From Clavibacter michiganensis (GTDB lineage Bacteria > Actinomycetota > Actinomycetes > Actinomycetales > Microbacteriaceae), in the NCBI GenBank assembly GCA_002150995.1, contig MDHJ01000001.1, positions 806,001 through 870,000 of the forward strand: a DNA stretch of 64,000 nucleotides, in the 5' to 3' direction. The notes beneath the pieces are model-generated. The model searched no databases. It was not told the origin of the DNA and saw only the letters and a list, made by a program, of their open reading frames with translations. The position numbers and the translations under genes were made by a program. Of this stretch, positions 18,375 to 30,756 are shown piece by piece. Positions within the stretch are counted from its first letter, which is position 1. The number at the start of each line of letters is the position of its first letter.

Positions 18375-20362
18375 CCGACCCGACGCCCCGGGAGCCGGAC
18401 TCCGCGCGCTCGGCGTGGAGCCACGGATCCCCGGACGGGTCCGCCGACGCCGCCGGCCCGGACGCGCCCGCCGGCCCGGATGCGCACGCCGGCCCGCACG
18501 CGCCCGCCGGCCCGGACGCGCATGCCAGTCCCACCGAGCACGCCGTCCCCGCCGCGGAGGCGCGCATCGCGGAGGAGCTGACGGACGGCGACTGGCACCG
18601 CCTGCACCCCGCGACGCCGCTGCTGCGCGGCGGCATCGTCTTCCTCGTCGTCATCGGCTTCCTCCTGTCGTCCCTGCGCGAGCAGCTCGTGGAGCAGTTC
18701 GTGCCCGGTCAGCGGCGCGACGGCGAGCAGGACCTCATCCCGATGCTCGTCGAGACCGGCAGCCTGATCTGGGTGATCCTCGGCCTCCTCGCCTTCACCC
18801 TGCTCGCGGTCGGGGTCTCGTACCTGTCGTGGCGCATGCACACCTTCCGCGTCACGGAGGAGACCGTGGAGGTGCGCAGCGGCATCCTCTCGCGCACGAA
18901 CCGGCGGGCCCGGCTCGACCGGATCCAGGGCGTCAACATCGTGCGTCCGGTCGTCGCCCGCCTGATCGGCGCGGCGAAGCTCGAGATCCAGGTCGCCGGC
19001 AACGACGCCAACCTGCCGCTGCAGTACCTCCGTTCGCGCGACGCGGACGCGTTCCGGCTCCGTGTCCTCCGCCTCGCGTCGGGCGCGCGCGCCGAGGCGG
19101 CCGGATCCCGTCCGGCCGCCGCGTCCGCCCCGGCCGGCGCCGCCCGCGGCTTCGTGGGCGCCCGCGTCGACGACTTCCTCGCGCCCGAGCTCGATCCCGA
19201 CGCCGCGCCGCCGCAGTCGGTCGTGCGCATCCCGATCCCGCGCCTCGTGGGCGCCGTGCTCCTGTCGGCGCCCACGGTCGTCCTCGTGCTGTTCGTGGTG
19301 GTCGGGATCCCGCTCATCGTGCGCTTCGAGGCCTGGTACCTGCTCGTGCCGCTCCTGCCGACCCTCCTCGGATCCGCCGGGTTCTTCGTGCGGCGCATCA
19401 CGCGCTCGCTCCGCTACAGCGTCGCCGGCACGCCCGACGGCGTCCGCGTGGGCTTCGGCCTGCTGTCGACGAGCAACGACACCATCCCGCCCGGCCGGAT
19501 CCACGCGGTCGAGGTCGTCCAGCCGCTCCTCTGGCGGGCCGCCGGCTGGTGGGAGATCCGCATCACGCGCGCCTCGCACTCGTCCGCGCCCGGCGCCGCG
19601 GGGCAGCAGAACACGTCGATCCTGCCCGTGGGCGACCGCCGCGACGTGGACCGCGTGCTCGGCCTCGTGCTCCCCGACCTCGTGGGCGAGCAGGCGCTCG
19701 CGCTCGTCGACGTGGGCATGACCGGCCGCGGCGGAGCCGACGACGGCTTCACGACGTCGCCGCGACGCGCGCGGATCCTCAAGCCCTTCTCCTGGCGCCG
19801 CACCGGGTTCGCGGTCGACGCGTCCGCCTTCCTCGTCCGCCGCGGCGTGATCTGGCGCCGCCTCGTGATCGTGCCGCACGCCCGCACCCAGGGCGTCGAC
19901 CTCACGCAGGGCCCGATCGACCGCCGCCTCGACCTCGTGTCGGTCCGCGCCGCCACGGTCGCGGGTCCCGTCGACACGCGGCTCGGCGCCATCGACCGCG
20001 CCACCGGGATGGAGCTCTCCACCCGCCTCGTCGCGGCGGCGGTCGCGTCCGCCCGCTCCGACACGTCCGCGCACTGGGGCGCCGGGGCGGGGGACTGGCC
20101 GGCGCCGGGCTCCGAGGCCGTCGCGCCCACTGCGCCCGCCACGGACCAGCGGCCCGGCGTCGAGCCCGCGGCGTCCGCGCCGTCCGCCGCCGCCGATGCC
20201 GCCGACGCCGCATGGCCGCCTCCGCCCGCCCCCACCGCCACCCCGGAGACCGCGTCCGACGCCGCTCTGGCATCCGAGCCCGACGCCACCCCGGAGGCCG
20301 CGTCCGACGCCGCCCCGGCATCCGCCCCCCGCCACCGCTCCACCCCCGAGGACCCCGCGTGA
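18371..20362 (+). CDS. Multi-domain bacterial PH-domain (YdbT-like) membrane protein
   Basis: This 663-residue YdbT-type protein has a Pro/Ala-rich N-terminal tail with four hexapeptide repeats and two helix pairs (residues about 96-145 and 290-335). It has three bPH2 repeats, recognised by TVEVRSGILSRTNRRARLDRIQGVNI, VRVGFGLLSTSNDTIPPGRIHAVEVVQ and FLVRRGVIWRRLVIVPHARTQGVDLTQGP. The last 100 residues are low-complexity Ala/Pro. It is coupled to the smaller PH protein upstream and to the DUF2520 gene downstream by 4-bp overlaps. Confidence 0.85.
   Translation: MTDPTPREPDSARSAWSHGSPDGSADAAGPDAPAGPDAHAGPHAPAGPDAHASPTEHAVPAAEARIAEELTDGDWHRLHPATPLLRGGIVFLVVIGFLLSSLREQLVEQFVPGQRRDGEQDLIPMLVETGSLIWVILGLLAFTLLAVGVSYLSWRMHTFRVTEETVEVRSGILSRTNRRARLDRIQGVNIVRPVVARLIGAAKLEIQVAGNDANLPLQYLRSRDADAFRLRVLRLASGARAEAAGSRPAAASAPAGAARGFVGARVDDFLAPELDPDAAPPQSVVRIPIPRLVGAVLLSAPTVVLVLFVVVGIPLIVRFEAWYLLVPLLPTLLGSAGFFVRRITRSLRYSVAGTPDGVRVGFGLLSTSNDTIPPGRIHAVEVVQPLLWRAAGWWEIRITRASHSSAPGAAGQQNTSILPVGDRRDVDRVLGLVLPDLVGEQALALVDVGMTGRGGADDGFTTSPRRARILKPFSWRRTGFAVDASAFLVRRGVIWRRLVIVPHARTQGVDLTQGPIDRRLDLVSVRAATVAGPVDTRLGAIDRATGMELSTRLVAAAVASARSDTSAHWGAGAGDWPAPGSEAVAPTAPATDQRPGVEPAASAPSAAADAADAAWPPPPAPTATPETASDAALASEPDATPEAASDAAPASAPRHRSTPEDPA
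18452..18523 (+). repeat. Four 18-bp coding repeats in the YdbT-like gene
   Basis: Units beginning GCCGGCCC at 18452, 18470, 18488 and 18506 encode the hexapeptides AGPDAP, AGPDAH, AGPHAP and AGPDAH. The repeat is confined to the cytosolic N-terminal tail and is likely length-variable between strains. Confidence 0.8.
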
Positions 20363-21120
20363 GCTCCCCGTCCCAGCGCTCCGGACGCCTCGGCGTCGGC
20401 ATCGTGGGCGCCGGCCGCGTGGGCCCGGTCCTCGGCGCGGCGCTCGCGGGCGCGGGTCATGCCATCACGGGCATCTCGGCGGTGTCGGCGGCGAGCCGCG
20501 AGCGCGCCGACTCGATGCTCCCCGGCGTCCCCGTCCTCGCGATCCCGGAGCTCATCGAGCGCAGCGAGCTCGTCGTCCTCGCCGTCCCGGATGCCGAGCT
20601 GCCGGGTCTCGTCGCGGGGCTCGCGGCCACGGGCGCGTGGCAGGCCGGCCAGCTCGTCGTGCACACGTCGGCGGCGCACGGGATCCAGGTCCTCGCGCCC
20701 GCGTTCGCCGCCGGCATCATCCCGCTCGCGATCCACCCGGCCATGTCGTTCACCGGCACGAGCATGGACCTCGGCCGGATGGCGGAGAGCTGGTTCGCCG
20801 TCACCGCGCCCGCGCCCGTGCTCCCCATCGCGCAGGTGCTCGTGGTGGAGATGGGCGGCGAGCCCGTCGTCGTGGAGGAGCGCGACCGCGCGGCGTACGC
20901 CGAGGCCATCGCGACGGCCACGACGTTCTCCACGGCGATCGTCGACCAGGCGGCGGGCCTCCTCGCCGGCATCGGCGTCGAGGAGCCCGGCCGCGTACTC
21001 GGCCCGCTGATCCGCTCCGCCGTGGACGACGCCCTCCGCCGCTCCTCCCCGTCGGGCGGGGCGCGCCTCACGACGCGCGACGTGCCGCCGCCGGCGGACG
21101 AGGGCGGCGCACCGCACTAA
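20359..21120 (+). CDS. Rossmann-like / DUF2520 domain protein
   Basis: In this 253-residue protein the N-terminal NAD(P)-binding fold [23 protein letters not shown] is followed by [14 protein letters not shown] and the HTSAAHG and IHPAMSFTG motifs. Its C-terminal helical domain, DUF2520, is like that of ketopantoate reductase or 6-phosphogluconate dehydrogenases. It is consistently found before panC in actinobacteria, so a link to pantothenate synthesis has been suggested, but the reaction is not established. GTG 20359 overlaps the previous stop. Confidence 0.85.
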   Translation: MSSPSQRSGRLGVGIVGAGRVGPVLGAALAGAGHAITGISAVSAASRERADSMLPGVPVLAIPELIERSELVVLAVPDAELPGLVAGLAATGAWQAGQLVVHTSAAHGIQVLAPAFAAGIIPLAIHPAMSFTGTSMDLGRMAESWFAVTAPAPVLPIAQVLVVEMGGEPVVVEERDRAAYAEAIATATTFSTAIVDQAAGLLAGIGVEEPGRVLGPLIRSAVDDALRRSSPSGGARLTTRDVPPPADEGGAPH

Positions 21121-21162
21121 CCTGGCGTGTCCGCGTCCCGAGCACCCGAGGAGCCCGAAGGC

Positions 21163-22041
21163 ATGTCGAACCCCGCGCCCGTCGTCGTCACCGGCATCGC
21201 CGAGCTGCGCGCCCGCATCCGCGACCACCGTTCCGCGCGCGCCGCCGCCGCCGAGGCGTCGACCGTCGTGCTCGTGCCCACCATGGGCGCGCTGCACGAC
21301 GGGCACCTGGCGCACGCCCGCCGGGCCCGCGAGCTCGGGTCGCTGGTCGTCGTCTCGGTCTTCGTCAACCCGCTCCAGTTCGGCGCCGGCGAGGACCTCG
21401 ACGCCTACCCCCGCACCCTCGACGCCGACGTCGCCGCCCTCGCGGGGACCGGGGTCGACCTCGTGTTCGCCCCCTCGGCCGCCGAGATGTACCCGGACGG
21501 CCCCGCCCGCATCCGCGTCACCGGCGGATCCGTCGCGCTCACCCTCGAGGGGCGCTCCCGTCCCGGCCACTTCGACGGCATGCTCACGGTCGTGGCGAAG
21601 CTGCTGCACATCGCGACGCCCGACGTGGCGACGTTCGGCCGGAAGGACGCCCAGCAGCTGCACCTCGTCCGCCGCATGGTGCGCGACCTCGACCTCCCGG
21701 TCCGCGTCGAGGACCTGGAGACCGTCCGCGAGCCCGACGGCCTCGCCCTCTCCAGCCGCAACCGCTACCTCGACGACCGGGAGCGCCGCGCCGCGCGGGT
21801 CCTGCCCGCGGCCCTCGAGGCCGCCCAGAGCGCCGGGTCCCGCGGCATCGACGCCGTCATCGCGGCGGCGCAGTCGGTCGTCATGGGCGAGCCCGCGGTG
21901 TCCCTCGACTACTTCCAGGTGGTGGATCCCACGACCTTCGAGACCGTGGACGACGGCTTCCGCGGCGTCGCGCTCGCCGTCATCGCCGCCCGCGTCGGCA
22001 GCACGCGCCTCATCGACAACGAGACCGTCGTCATCGCCTGA
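21163..22041 (+). CDS. panC: Pantoate--beta-alanine ligase (pantothenate synthetase)
   Basis: This 292-residue cytidylyltransferase-fold enzyme joins pantoate and beta-alanine using ATP. Signatures: [21 protein letters not shown] with the HIGH-like [31 protein letters not shown] and [10 protein letters not shown]. The ATG at 21163, after GAGGAG, is preferred to an in-frame ATG-like start at 21127. No panD (aspartate decarboxylase) follows; the next gene is lysS. Confidence 0.93.
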   Translation: MSNPAPVVVTGIAELRARIRDHRSARAAAAEASTVVLVPTMGALHDGHLAHARRARELGSLVVVSVFVNPLQFGAGEDLDAYPRTLDADVAALAGTGVDLVFAPSAAEMYPDGPARIRVTGGSVALTLEGRSRPGHFDGMLTVVAKLLHIATPDVATFGRKDAQQLHLVRRMVRDLDLPVRVEDLETVREPDGLALSSRNRYLDDRERRAARVLPAALEAAQSAGSRGIDAVIAAAQSVVMGEPAVSLDYFQVVDPTTFETVDDGFRGVALAVIAARVGSTRLIDNETVVIA

Positions 22042-22150
22042 CCCGGGCGGGCCGGCCCGTGCCGGCGTGCCCGGGCCCCGCCGGCACCTGCGAGAATCGA
22101 GGGAGGCCGACCGGCCGCCCGCCCCACGACCCGCGAGGATCCGTCCGCAC

Positions 22151-23698
22151 ATGACCGACACCCCCGGAACGCCCGCGACGCCCGAGAACCCCACCGCCCC
22201 GGCCCCGGGCGGCGAGGGGTCCGCCGAGGACATCGCCGAGCAGAAGGCCGTGCGCCTCGCGAAGCGCGACCGCCTCAACGCCGAGGGCGGCCTCGGCGGC
22301 GGCGCGTACCCCGTGCAGGTCCCGGTGACGACGACCATCCCGGCCGTCCGCGCGGAGTTCGGGCACCTGGCGCCGGCCGAGGAGACCGACCACGTCGTCG
22401 GCATCGCGGGGCGCGTCGTCCACTACCGCAACACCGGCAAGCTGTGCTTCGCGACGCTGCAGGCCGGCGACGGCACGCGGATCCAGGCCATGGTCTCGCT
22501 CGCCGAGGTCGGCGACGAGGCGCTCGCCGCGTGGAAGGAGCTCGTCGACCTCGGCGACCACGTCTTCGTCGCCGGCCGGGTCATCGCCAGCCGCAAGGGC
22601 GAGCTGTCCGTCATGGCCACCGAGTGGCGCATCGCGAGCAAGGCGCTCCTGCCCCTGCCGAACCTGCACTCCGAGCTCTCCGACGAGACCCGCGTCCGCA
22701 GCCGCTACCTCGACCTCATCGTGCGCGACCAGGCGCGGAGGAACGTCCTCGACCGCGCCAAGGTGAACGCGTCCATGCGCGAGACCTTCCGCCTCCGCGG
22801 CTACGTCGAGGTCGAGACGCCCATGCTCCAGGTCATGCACGGCGGCGCCTCCGCGCGTCCGTTCGTCACGCACTCCAACGCCTTCGACACGGAGATGTAC
22901 CTCCGCATCGCGCCCGAGCTGTACCTGAAGCGCGCGGTCGTGGGCGGCATCGACCGCGTCTTCGAGATCAACCGCAACTTCCGCAACGAGGGCGCCGACT
23001 CCACGCACAGCCCGGAGTTCGCGATGCTCGAGGCCTACGAGGCGTACGGCGACTACACCTCCATCGCCGAGCTCACGCAGACGCTCGTGCAGGACGCCGC
23101 CATGGCGGTCGCCGGGAGCCACGTCGTCACGTGGGCCGACGGCACGGAGTACGACCTCGGCGGCGAGTGGGACCGCATCTCCATGTACGGCTCGCTGAGC
23201 GCGGCAGCCGGCGTGGAGGTCACGCCCGCCACCACCGTCGACGAGCTGCAGGCCATCGCCGACCGCGAGGGCGTCGTCGTGCCGCTGAGCACGCACGGCA
23301 AGCTCGTGGAGGAGCTCTGGGAGCACTTCGTGAAGGGCGGCCTCGAGCGCCCGACCTTCGTGCTCGACTTCCCCGTGGAGACCTCGCCCCTCACGCGCGC
23401 GCACCGCTCCATCGAGGGCGTCGTCGAGAAGTGGGACCTCTACATCCGCGGCTTCGAGCTGGCCACCGGCTACTCCGAGCTGGTCGATCCGGTCGTGCAG
23501 CGCGAGCGCTTCCTCGACCAGGCCCGCCAGTCGGCGCGCGGCGACGACGAGGCGATGCCGCTCGACGAGGAGTTCCTCCGCGCGCTCGAGCACGGCATGC
23601 CGCCCTCGGGCGGCATGGGCATGGGGGTCGACCGGCTCCTCATGGCCATCACCGGCCTCGGCATCCGCGAGACCATCCTGTTCCCCCTAGTGAAGTAG
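22151..23698 (+). CDS. lysS: Lysyl-tRNA synthetase, class II
   Basis: The 515-residue enzyme charges tRNA-Lys. An N-terminal OB-fold anticodon-binding domain (residues about 75-180) precedes the class II core: motif 2 region [20 protein letters not shown] and motif 3 [16 protein letters not shown] near the C-terminus. The Pro/Ala-rich 25-residue N-terminal leader is dispensable-looking. There are about 110 bases from panC, so it may have its own promoter. Confidence 0.95.
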   Translation: MTDTPGTPATPENPTAPAPGGEGSAEDIAEQKAVRLAKRDRLNAEGGLGGGAYPVQVPVTTTIPAVRAEFGHLAPAEETDHVVGIAGRVVHYRNTGKLCFATLQAGDGTRIQAMVSLAEVGDEALAAWKELVDLGDHVFVAGRVIASRKGELSVMATEWRIASKALLPLPNLHSELSDETRVRSRYLDLIVRDQARRNVLDRAKVNASMRETFRLRGYVEVETPMLQVMHGGASARPFVTHSNAFDTEMYLRIAPELYLKRAVVGGIDRVFEINRNFRNEGADSTHSPEFAMLEAYEAYGDYTSIAELTQTLVQDAAMAVAGSHVVTWADGTEYDLGGEWDRISMYGSLSAAAGVEVTPATTVDELQAIADREGVVVPLSTHGKLVEELWEHFVKGGLERPTFVLDFPVETSPLTRAHRSIEGVVEKWDLYIRGFELATGYSELVDPVVQRERFLDQARQSARGDDEAMPLDEEFLRALEHGMPPSGGMGMGVDRLLMAITGLGIRETILFPLVK

Positions 23699-23704
23699 GC
23701 GACC

Positions 23705-23830
23705 ATGCCCCTCGGCCCGAACGGCACCGACCCCAAGAAGCCCACCACCGCGCGCTACGCGCTCTGGATCATCGTCGGCGGCATCGCCGTCGTCATGATC
23801 GGCCAGGGCGTCTACGGCATCCTCACGTAG
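23705..23830 (+). CDS. Small single-pass membrane protein (41 aa)
   Basis: ATG 23705 opens MPLGPNGTDPKKPTTARYAL and then a hydrophobic helix, WIIVGGIAVVMIGQGVYGIL. The gene begins 6 bases after the lysS stop and is followed by a second mini-protein. The basic N-terminal segment and single helix suggest a membrane-anchored peptide. I recognise no family. The regular codon use and tight position support a real gene. Confidence 0.55.
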   Translation: MPLGPNGTDPKKPTTARYALWIIVGGIAVVMIGQGVYGILT

Positions 23831-23851
23831 AGCACGGCGTATCCTCCTCAC

Positions 23852-24034
23852 ATGGATGCTTTCTGGGCGAGCGCGATCTGGTCGCTCCTCCCCACCCTCG
23901 GCGTGGGCCTGATCTTCTGGTTCATCATGCGCGCGGTCATCCAGGCCGACAAGCAGGAGCGGAAGGCGTACGCGGCCATCGAGGCCAAGGAGCGCGCCCG
24001 CATGGGCGTGCCCGCGCCCGAGGCCGACCGCTAG
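23852..24034 (+). CDS. Small single-pass membrane protein (60 aa)
   Basis: The 60-residue protein has one transmembrane helix (SLLPTLGVGLIFWFIMRAVI, residues about 12-31) and a basic/charged cytosolic tail containing ADKQERKAYAAIEAKERARM. It lies between lysS and clpC, as do similar small proteins in related genomes. The function is unknown. A short G/C-rich, repeat-like spacer separates it from clpC. Confidence 0.65.
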   Translation: MDAFWASAIWSLLPTLGVGLIFWFIMRAVIQADKQERKAYAAIEAKERARMGVPAPEADR

Positions 24035-24249
24035 CCCGTCCGGCTGCCGCACCGGCCCCCGCGCCGGCACCGGCCCCGCGCCTGCCCCGGCCCTGCGCCT
24101 GCCCCGGCGGAGGCCCTCCGGACCGCCTGCCGCACCACCCGCCGCATCGCGTCACGCCCACGGCGAACAGGGGCATGCACTGCCGGGACCCGTCGTTACT
24201 CTCTACATATCGGCACCGGCCCCCTGCCCCGGTGCCCAGGGAGATACAG

Positions 24250-26760
<2,511 letters not shown>

Positions 26761-26775
26761 TCACCGGCTCCGCAC

Positions 26776-26815
26776 CGACGGCCCGTCGTCCCCGAGAGGG
26801 GGCGGCGGGCCGTCG
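26776..26815 (+). terminator. Terminator after clpC
   Basis: A long inverted repeat, 26776-26793 with 26798-26815 around a GAGA loop (core CGACGGCCCG / CGGGCCGTCG), begins 16 bases after the clpC stop. It is the expected Rho-independent stop, although the usual T-run is weak as is common at this GC content. Confidence 0.65.
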
Positions 26816-26920
26816 GCCGTCTCCCGGGGCATCCGCCGAGCGGCGCGCGGCTGTCGCGTCCGTCCGCCGCGGGGCAGGATGGACGGGGGCGGAACCGCCC
26901 CACGAAGGAGATGCTCGCTG

Positions 26921-27808
26921 ATGAGAATTGCCGTCACCGGAGGCTCGGGGAAGCTCGGCCGCCACGTCGTGGCCGACCTGCGCGCCCACGGACACGAAGT
27001 CACCAACATCGACCAGGTGGGGGAGCGCGGATCCGGCTACGTCCGCGTCGACACCACCGACTACGGCCAGGTGGTCGACGCCGTGTTCGGCGTGCAGGAC
27101 CTGCACGACGGGTTCGACGCGATCGTGCACCTCGCCGCGATCCCGGCCCCCGCGATCCTGAGCGACGTGGCCACCTTCCACAACAACATGCTCACGAGCT
27201 TCAACGTGTTCCAGGCCGCGCGCCGGGCGGGCATCACGAAGATCGTCTACGCGTCGAGCGAGACCGTGCTCGGTCTGCCGTTCGACGTGCCGCCGCCGTA
27301 CCTCCCCGTGGACGAGGAGTACCCGGCGCAGCCGAACAGCACCTACTCGCTGGTGAAGCACCTCGAGGAGCAGATGGCCATCGAGCTGTGCCGCTGGGAT
27401 CCCGAGCTGCAGGTCACGGCGCTGCGCTTCTCGAACGTCATGGACGTCGACGACTACGACGCGTTCCCCGGCTACGACGCCGACGCGCTCGCGCGCAAGT
27501 GGAACCTGTGGGGCTACATCGACGGCCGCGACGGCGCCCAGGCCGTCCGCAAGGCGCTCGAGCACGACGGCCGCGGCTTCGACCGCTTCATCGTCGCCAA
27601 CGCCGACACCGTGATGAGCCGCTCGAGCGCGGAGCTGGCCGCGGAGGTCTTCCCCGGCGTCGAGGTCACCCGGGAGCTGGGGGAGCACGAGACCCTGCTG
27701 TCGATCGACAAGGCGCGCCGGATCCTCGGCTACGAGCCCGAGCACACCTGGCGCGACCACGCGCCGGCCGAGACGGGCGACGACCCGGTCGCCGGTCACC
27801 CGTCGTGA
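26921..27808 (+). CDS. NAD-dependent epimerase/dehydratase family protein
   Basis: This 295-residue extended SDR has GGSGKLGRHVV (nucleotide binding), IVHLAAIPAP, YASSETVLG, and the catalytic YxxxK in TYSLVKH. It is probably a sugar or nucleotide-sugar oxidoreductase/epimerase; the substrate is not evident. ATG 26921 has AAGGAG 10 bases upstream. It is followed 10 bases later by an aldo/keto reductase gene, so the two may act on a related carbonyl or sugar substrate. Confidence 0.85.
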   Translation: MRIAVTGGSGKLGRHVVADLRAHGHEVTNIDQVGERGSGYVRVDTTDYGQVVDAVFGVQDLHDGFDAIVHLAAIPAPAILSDVATFHNNMLTSFNVFQAARRAGITKIVYASSETVLGLPFDVPPPYLPVDEEYPAQPNSTYSLVKHLEEQMAIELCRWDPELQVTALRFSNVMDVDDYDAFPGYDADALARKWNLWGYIDGRDGAQAVRKALEHDGRGFDRFIVANADTVMSRSSAELAAEVFPGVEVTRELGEHETLLSIDKARRILGYEPEHTWRDHAPAETGDDPVAGHPS

Positions 27809-27818
27809 GCGCCGCGTC

Positions 27819-28796
27819 ATGAGGTACGTGCGCCTGGGCAGCACGGGCACCGAGGTCTCGGCCATCGCCCTCGGCTGCATGAGCTACGGCGAGCCGACGC
27901 GCGGCGGTCACGCGTGGACGCTCGGCGAGGAGGACTCGCTCCCGCTGATCCGCCGTGCGGTGGAGCTCGGCATCACGTTCTTCGACACCGCGAACGTGTA
28001 CTCCGACGGGTCGAGCGAGGAGATCACGGGCCGGGCCCTGAAGGAGCTCACGCGGCGCGAGGAGGTGGTCATCGCCACCAAGGTGCACGGCGCCATGGGG
28101 GAGGGGCCGAACTCGCGCGGGCTGTCGCGCAAGCACATCATGTGGCAGATCGACGAGAGCCTCCGGCGCCTCGGGACCGACTACGTGGACCTGTACCAGA
28201 TCCACCGGTTCGACCCCGCGACGCCGCTGGAGGAGACGCTCGAGGCGCTCGACGACCTCGTGCGCGCCGGCAAGGTGCGCTACCTCGGCGCCTCGTCGAT
28301 GGATGCGTGGCGCTTCGCGAAGGCGCTGCACCTCCAGCGCGCGAACGGCTGGGCGCGCTTCGTCACCATGCAGGACCACTACAACCTCGTGAACCGCGAG
28401 GAGGAGCGCGAGATGCTGCCCCTCTGCGTGGACGAGGGCGTGGGCTCCCTGCCGTGGAGCCCGCTCGCCCGCGGCCGGCTCACGCGCGACTGGGACGCGA
28501 CGACCGACCGCAGCGAGACGGACGAGTTCGGCAAGACGCTCTACGCGGCCCAGGAGGGCTCGGACCGCCGGGTCGCCGCCGCCGTCGCGGAGGTCGCCGA
28601 GGCGCGCGGGGTCCCGCGCGCGCAGGTGGCGCTCGCATGGGTGTCGCGGAACCCCGTCGTCACCGCGCCCATCGTGGGCGGCACGAAGGTGTCGCACATC
28701 GAGGACGCGGTCGCGTCCCTGGACCTCCAGCTCACGGACGACGAGGTCGCCCGGCTCGAGGAGCACTACGTGCCGCACGCGGTCGTCGGGTACTGA
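27819..28796 (+). CDS. Aldo/keto reductase
   Basis: In this 325-residue NADPH-dependent TIM-barrel oxidoreductase, family signatures are ALGCMSYGEPT, FFDTANVYSDGSSEEITGRAL (Asp and Tyr of the tetrad), ATKVHG (Lys) and YQIHRFDPATP (His). The sequence type resembles the YajO-like group. The substrate is unknown. It lies 10 bases after the epimerase gene and probably forms a two-gene unit with it. Confidence 0.9.
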   Translation: MRYVRLGSTGTEVSAIALGCMSYGEPTRGGHAWTLGEEDSLPLIRRAVELGITFFDTANVYSDGSSEEITGRALKELTRREEVVIATKVHGAMGEGPNSRGLSRKHIMWQIDESLRRLGTDYVDLYQIHRFDPATPLEETLEALDDLVRAGKVRYLGASSMDAWRFAKALHLQRANGWARFVTMQDHYNLVNREEEREMLPLCVDEGVGSLPWSPLARGRLTRDWDATTDRSETDEFGKTLYAAQEGSDRRVAAAVAEVAEARGVPRAQVALAWVSRNPVVTAPIVGGTKVSHIEDAVASLDLQLTDDEVARLEEHYVPHAVVGY

Positions 28797-28910
28797 ACGG
28801 CGTCCGGACGGCCCGCCCAGGGTCGTCCGGACGCACCGCCCGGCGCCCCTGGGCGGTGCCCGCATCCGCGAGTAGCGTCGCCGTCACACCACGACGGCGA
28901 GGGGATCGAC

Positions 28911-30464
28911 ATGACCGGCGACGGACTCTCCACCATCCGCACCGACATCCCCGCGAGGATGGACCGGCTGCCGTGGGCGCGCTGGCACTGGCTCATCGTG
29001 GTGGGGCTCGGCACGGTCTGGATCCTCGACGGGCTCGAGGTCACCATCATCGGCGCCATCGGCAGCCGCCTCACCGACCCCGAGGCGGGACTCGGCCTGT
29101 CCCCGTCGGACATCGGCCTCGCCGCGGCGATCTACGTGGCGGGCGCCTGCGTCGGCTCCCTCGTCTTCGGCCACCTCACCGACCGGTTCGGGCGGAAGAG
29201 GCTGTTCATCGCGACGCTCGGCCTGTACCTGCTCGCGACCGTCGCCACGGCGTTCTCGTTCGACCCCGTCTTCTTCTTCGTCTGCCGCTTCCTCACGGGC
29301 GCGGGCATCGGGGGCGAGTACGCGGCCATCAACTCCGCCATCGACGAGCTGATCCCCGCCCGGCGCCGCGGCATGGTCGACCTCGCCATCAACGGCTCGT
29401 ACTGGCTGGGCGCGGCCTTCGGGGCCGTGATCTCCGTGCTGCTGCTCAACGAGTCCTTCCTCGCGGCGGACGTCGGCTGGCGCGTGGCCTTCGGCCTGGG
29501 TGCGGTGCTCGGCGTCGTGATCCTGCTGGTCCGCCGCAACGTCCCCGAGTCACCCCGCTGGATGTCCATCCACGGGAAGGACGAGGAGGCGGAGCGCCTC
29601 GTGGGGGAGATCGAGACGAGGATCGAGGAGGAGACCGGCTCCCGGCTCCCGGCGACCGACCCCGACGAGGACTTCCTCGAGATCCGCCAGCGCCGCAGCA
29701 TCGGCTTCGGCGAGATCGCGCGGGTCGCGGTCACGCGCTACCCGAAGCGGTTCGTGCTGGGCCTGTCGCTGTTCACCGGGCAGGCGTTCCTCTACAACGC
29801 GGTCTTCTTCACCTACTCGCTCGTGCTCAGCCAGCTCCTCGACGTGCCGGACGACGTGGTGCCGTGGGCGCTCGTGCCCATCGCCCTCGGCAACTTCGCC
29901 GGGCCGCTGACCCTCGGTCGGCTGTTCGACAGCATCGGCCGGAAGGTCATGATCTCGATCTCCTACATCGGCTCCGGGGTGCTCCTCGTCGTGACGGCGC
30001 TGCTCTTCCGGGCGGAGGTGCTCGACCCCGTCTCCCTCACCGCCTGCTGGGTGGTCGTGTTCTTCCTCGCGTCGTGCGGCGCGAGCGCGGCCTACCTGAC
30101 CGTGAGCGAGATCTTCCCGATGGAGACGCGGGCCATGGCGATCGCCTTCTTCTACGCGCTGGGGACCGGCCTCGGCGGCATCGTCGGCCCGCTGCTGTTC
30201 GGCCGGCTCGTGGAGGACAGCATCGGCGCGGTCGCGAACGGCTACCTGATCGGTGCGGGGCTGATGATCGGCGCGGGACTCGTCGAGGTCGTCCTCGGCG
30301 TCGAGGCGGCCGGCCGGTCGCTCGAGGACATCGCGGCGCCGCTCAGCTCCACGGAGGGGGCGTCGTCCGACGGGGGCGGGGACGGGGACGCGGCCGCGCA
30401 CCGCCCCGGGGCGGACGGTGCGGCGGACGGCGCGGCGGGCGGAGCGCCGGGCGACGAGCGCTGA
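28911..30464 (+). CDS. MFS transporter, sugar-porter/aromatic-acid type
   Basis: This 517-residue protein has twelve predicted helices and the major-facilitator loop motif GHLTDRFGRKRLF between helices 2 and 3, with a second related loop LGRLFDSIGRKVM after helix 8. An extended cytosolic loop (residues about 205-255) and a low-complexity C-terminal tail are present. The substrate is unknown. A TAGCGT hexamer at about 28873 is a possible -10. GAGGGG precedes ATG 28911. Confidence 0.85.
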   Translation: MTGDGLSTIRTDIPARMDRLPWARWHWLIVVGLGTVWILDGLEVTIIGAIGSRLTDPEAGLGLSPSDIGLAAAIYVAGACVGSLVFGHLTDRFGRKRLFIATLGLYLLATVATAFSFDPVFFFVCRFLTGAGIGGEYAAINSAIDELIPARRRGMVDLAINGSYWLGAAFGAVISVLLLNESFLAADVGWRVAFGLGAVLGVVILLVRRNVPESPRWMSIHGKDEEAERLVGEIETRIEEETGSRLPATDPDEDFLEIRQRRSIGFGEIARVAVTRYPKRFVLGLSLFTGQAFLYNAVFFTYSLVLSQLLDVPDDVVPWALVPIALGNFAGPLTLGRLFDSIGRKVMISISYIGSGVLLVVTALLFRAEVLDPVSLTACWVVVFFLASCGASAAYLTVSEIFPMETRAMAIAFFYALGTGLGGIVGPLLFGRLVEDSIGAVANGYLIGAGLMIGAGLVEVVLGVEAAGRSLEDIAAPLSSTEGASSDGGGDGDAAAHRPGADGAADGAAGGAPGDER

Positions 30465-30485
30465 TCCGGTCGCCGCGGAGCCGAC

Positions 30486-30514
30486 TTGCGCGGCGCCCGC
30501 CGACCCCCTACTCT
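30486..30514 (+). promoter_or_regulatory. Promoter of the rplJ-rplL operon
   Basis: TTGCGC (30486-30491), a 17-base spacer and TACTCT (30509-30514) form a good vegetative promoter. It gives an untranslated leader of roughly 235 bases before rplJ, the expected length for a ribosomal-protein leader. Confidence 0.6.
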
Positions 30515-30524
30515 GAACGGAGCC

Positions 30525-30756
30525 ACAGACCGCTGGTCGTCGGCGTGCCTCCGTGAGGGGATGCGCCGGACGAAGGTTCACTCAGGTGAAGGCCCGCGCA
30601 GGTGATCGAAGCACGATGCAGCGCATGCCCTGAGGGCCTGCGCGGCACTCCCGCTCCGGCCTCCTGTGCCGGAGCGTTCTCCATGTGTGCAGCCGGGGGC
30701 TGCCAGCACCTCGCACCGCTTCCGCGGTGTCGGGGAACCACGTGATAAGGAGTGCC
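30525..30756 (+). promoter_or_regulatory. Putative L10 leader with attenuator-like hairpin
   Basis: The untranslated leader before rplJ holds a strong hairpin, CGCTCCGGC (30652-30660) / GCCGGAGCG (30668-30676), followed by TTCT. It looks like an intrinsic attenuator. Further pairing potential surrounds GCAGCCGGGGGCTGC (about 30689-30703). In other bacteria L10-L12 binds such a leader to control its own operon. That role here is inferred from position and structure only. Confidence 0.45.

Noticed and set aside
19414-22404. Very long antisense open frame opposite the PH-domain, DUF2520 and panC genes
   Set aside because: Composition artefact of high-GC coding DNA: the product is His/Arg/Asp-rich without domains, and the opposite strand holds clear conserved genes.
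24060-24112. Short G/C-rich near-repeat (CCGGCCCTGCGCCTGCCC-like) upstream of clpC
   Set aside because: Only two imperfect copies with no structure or position that suggests a defined regulatory role.
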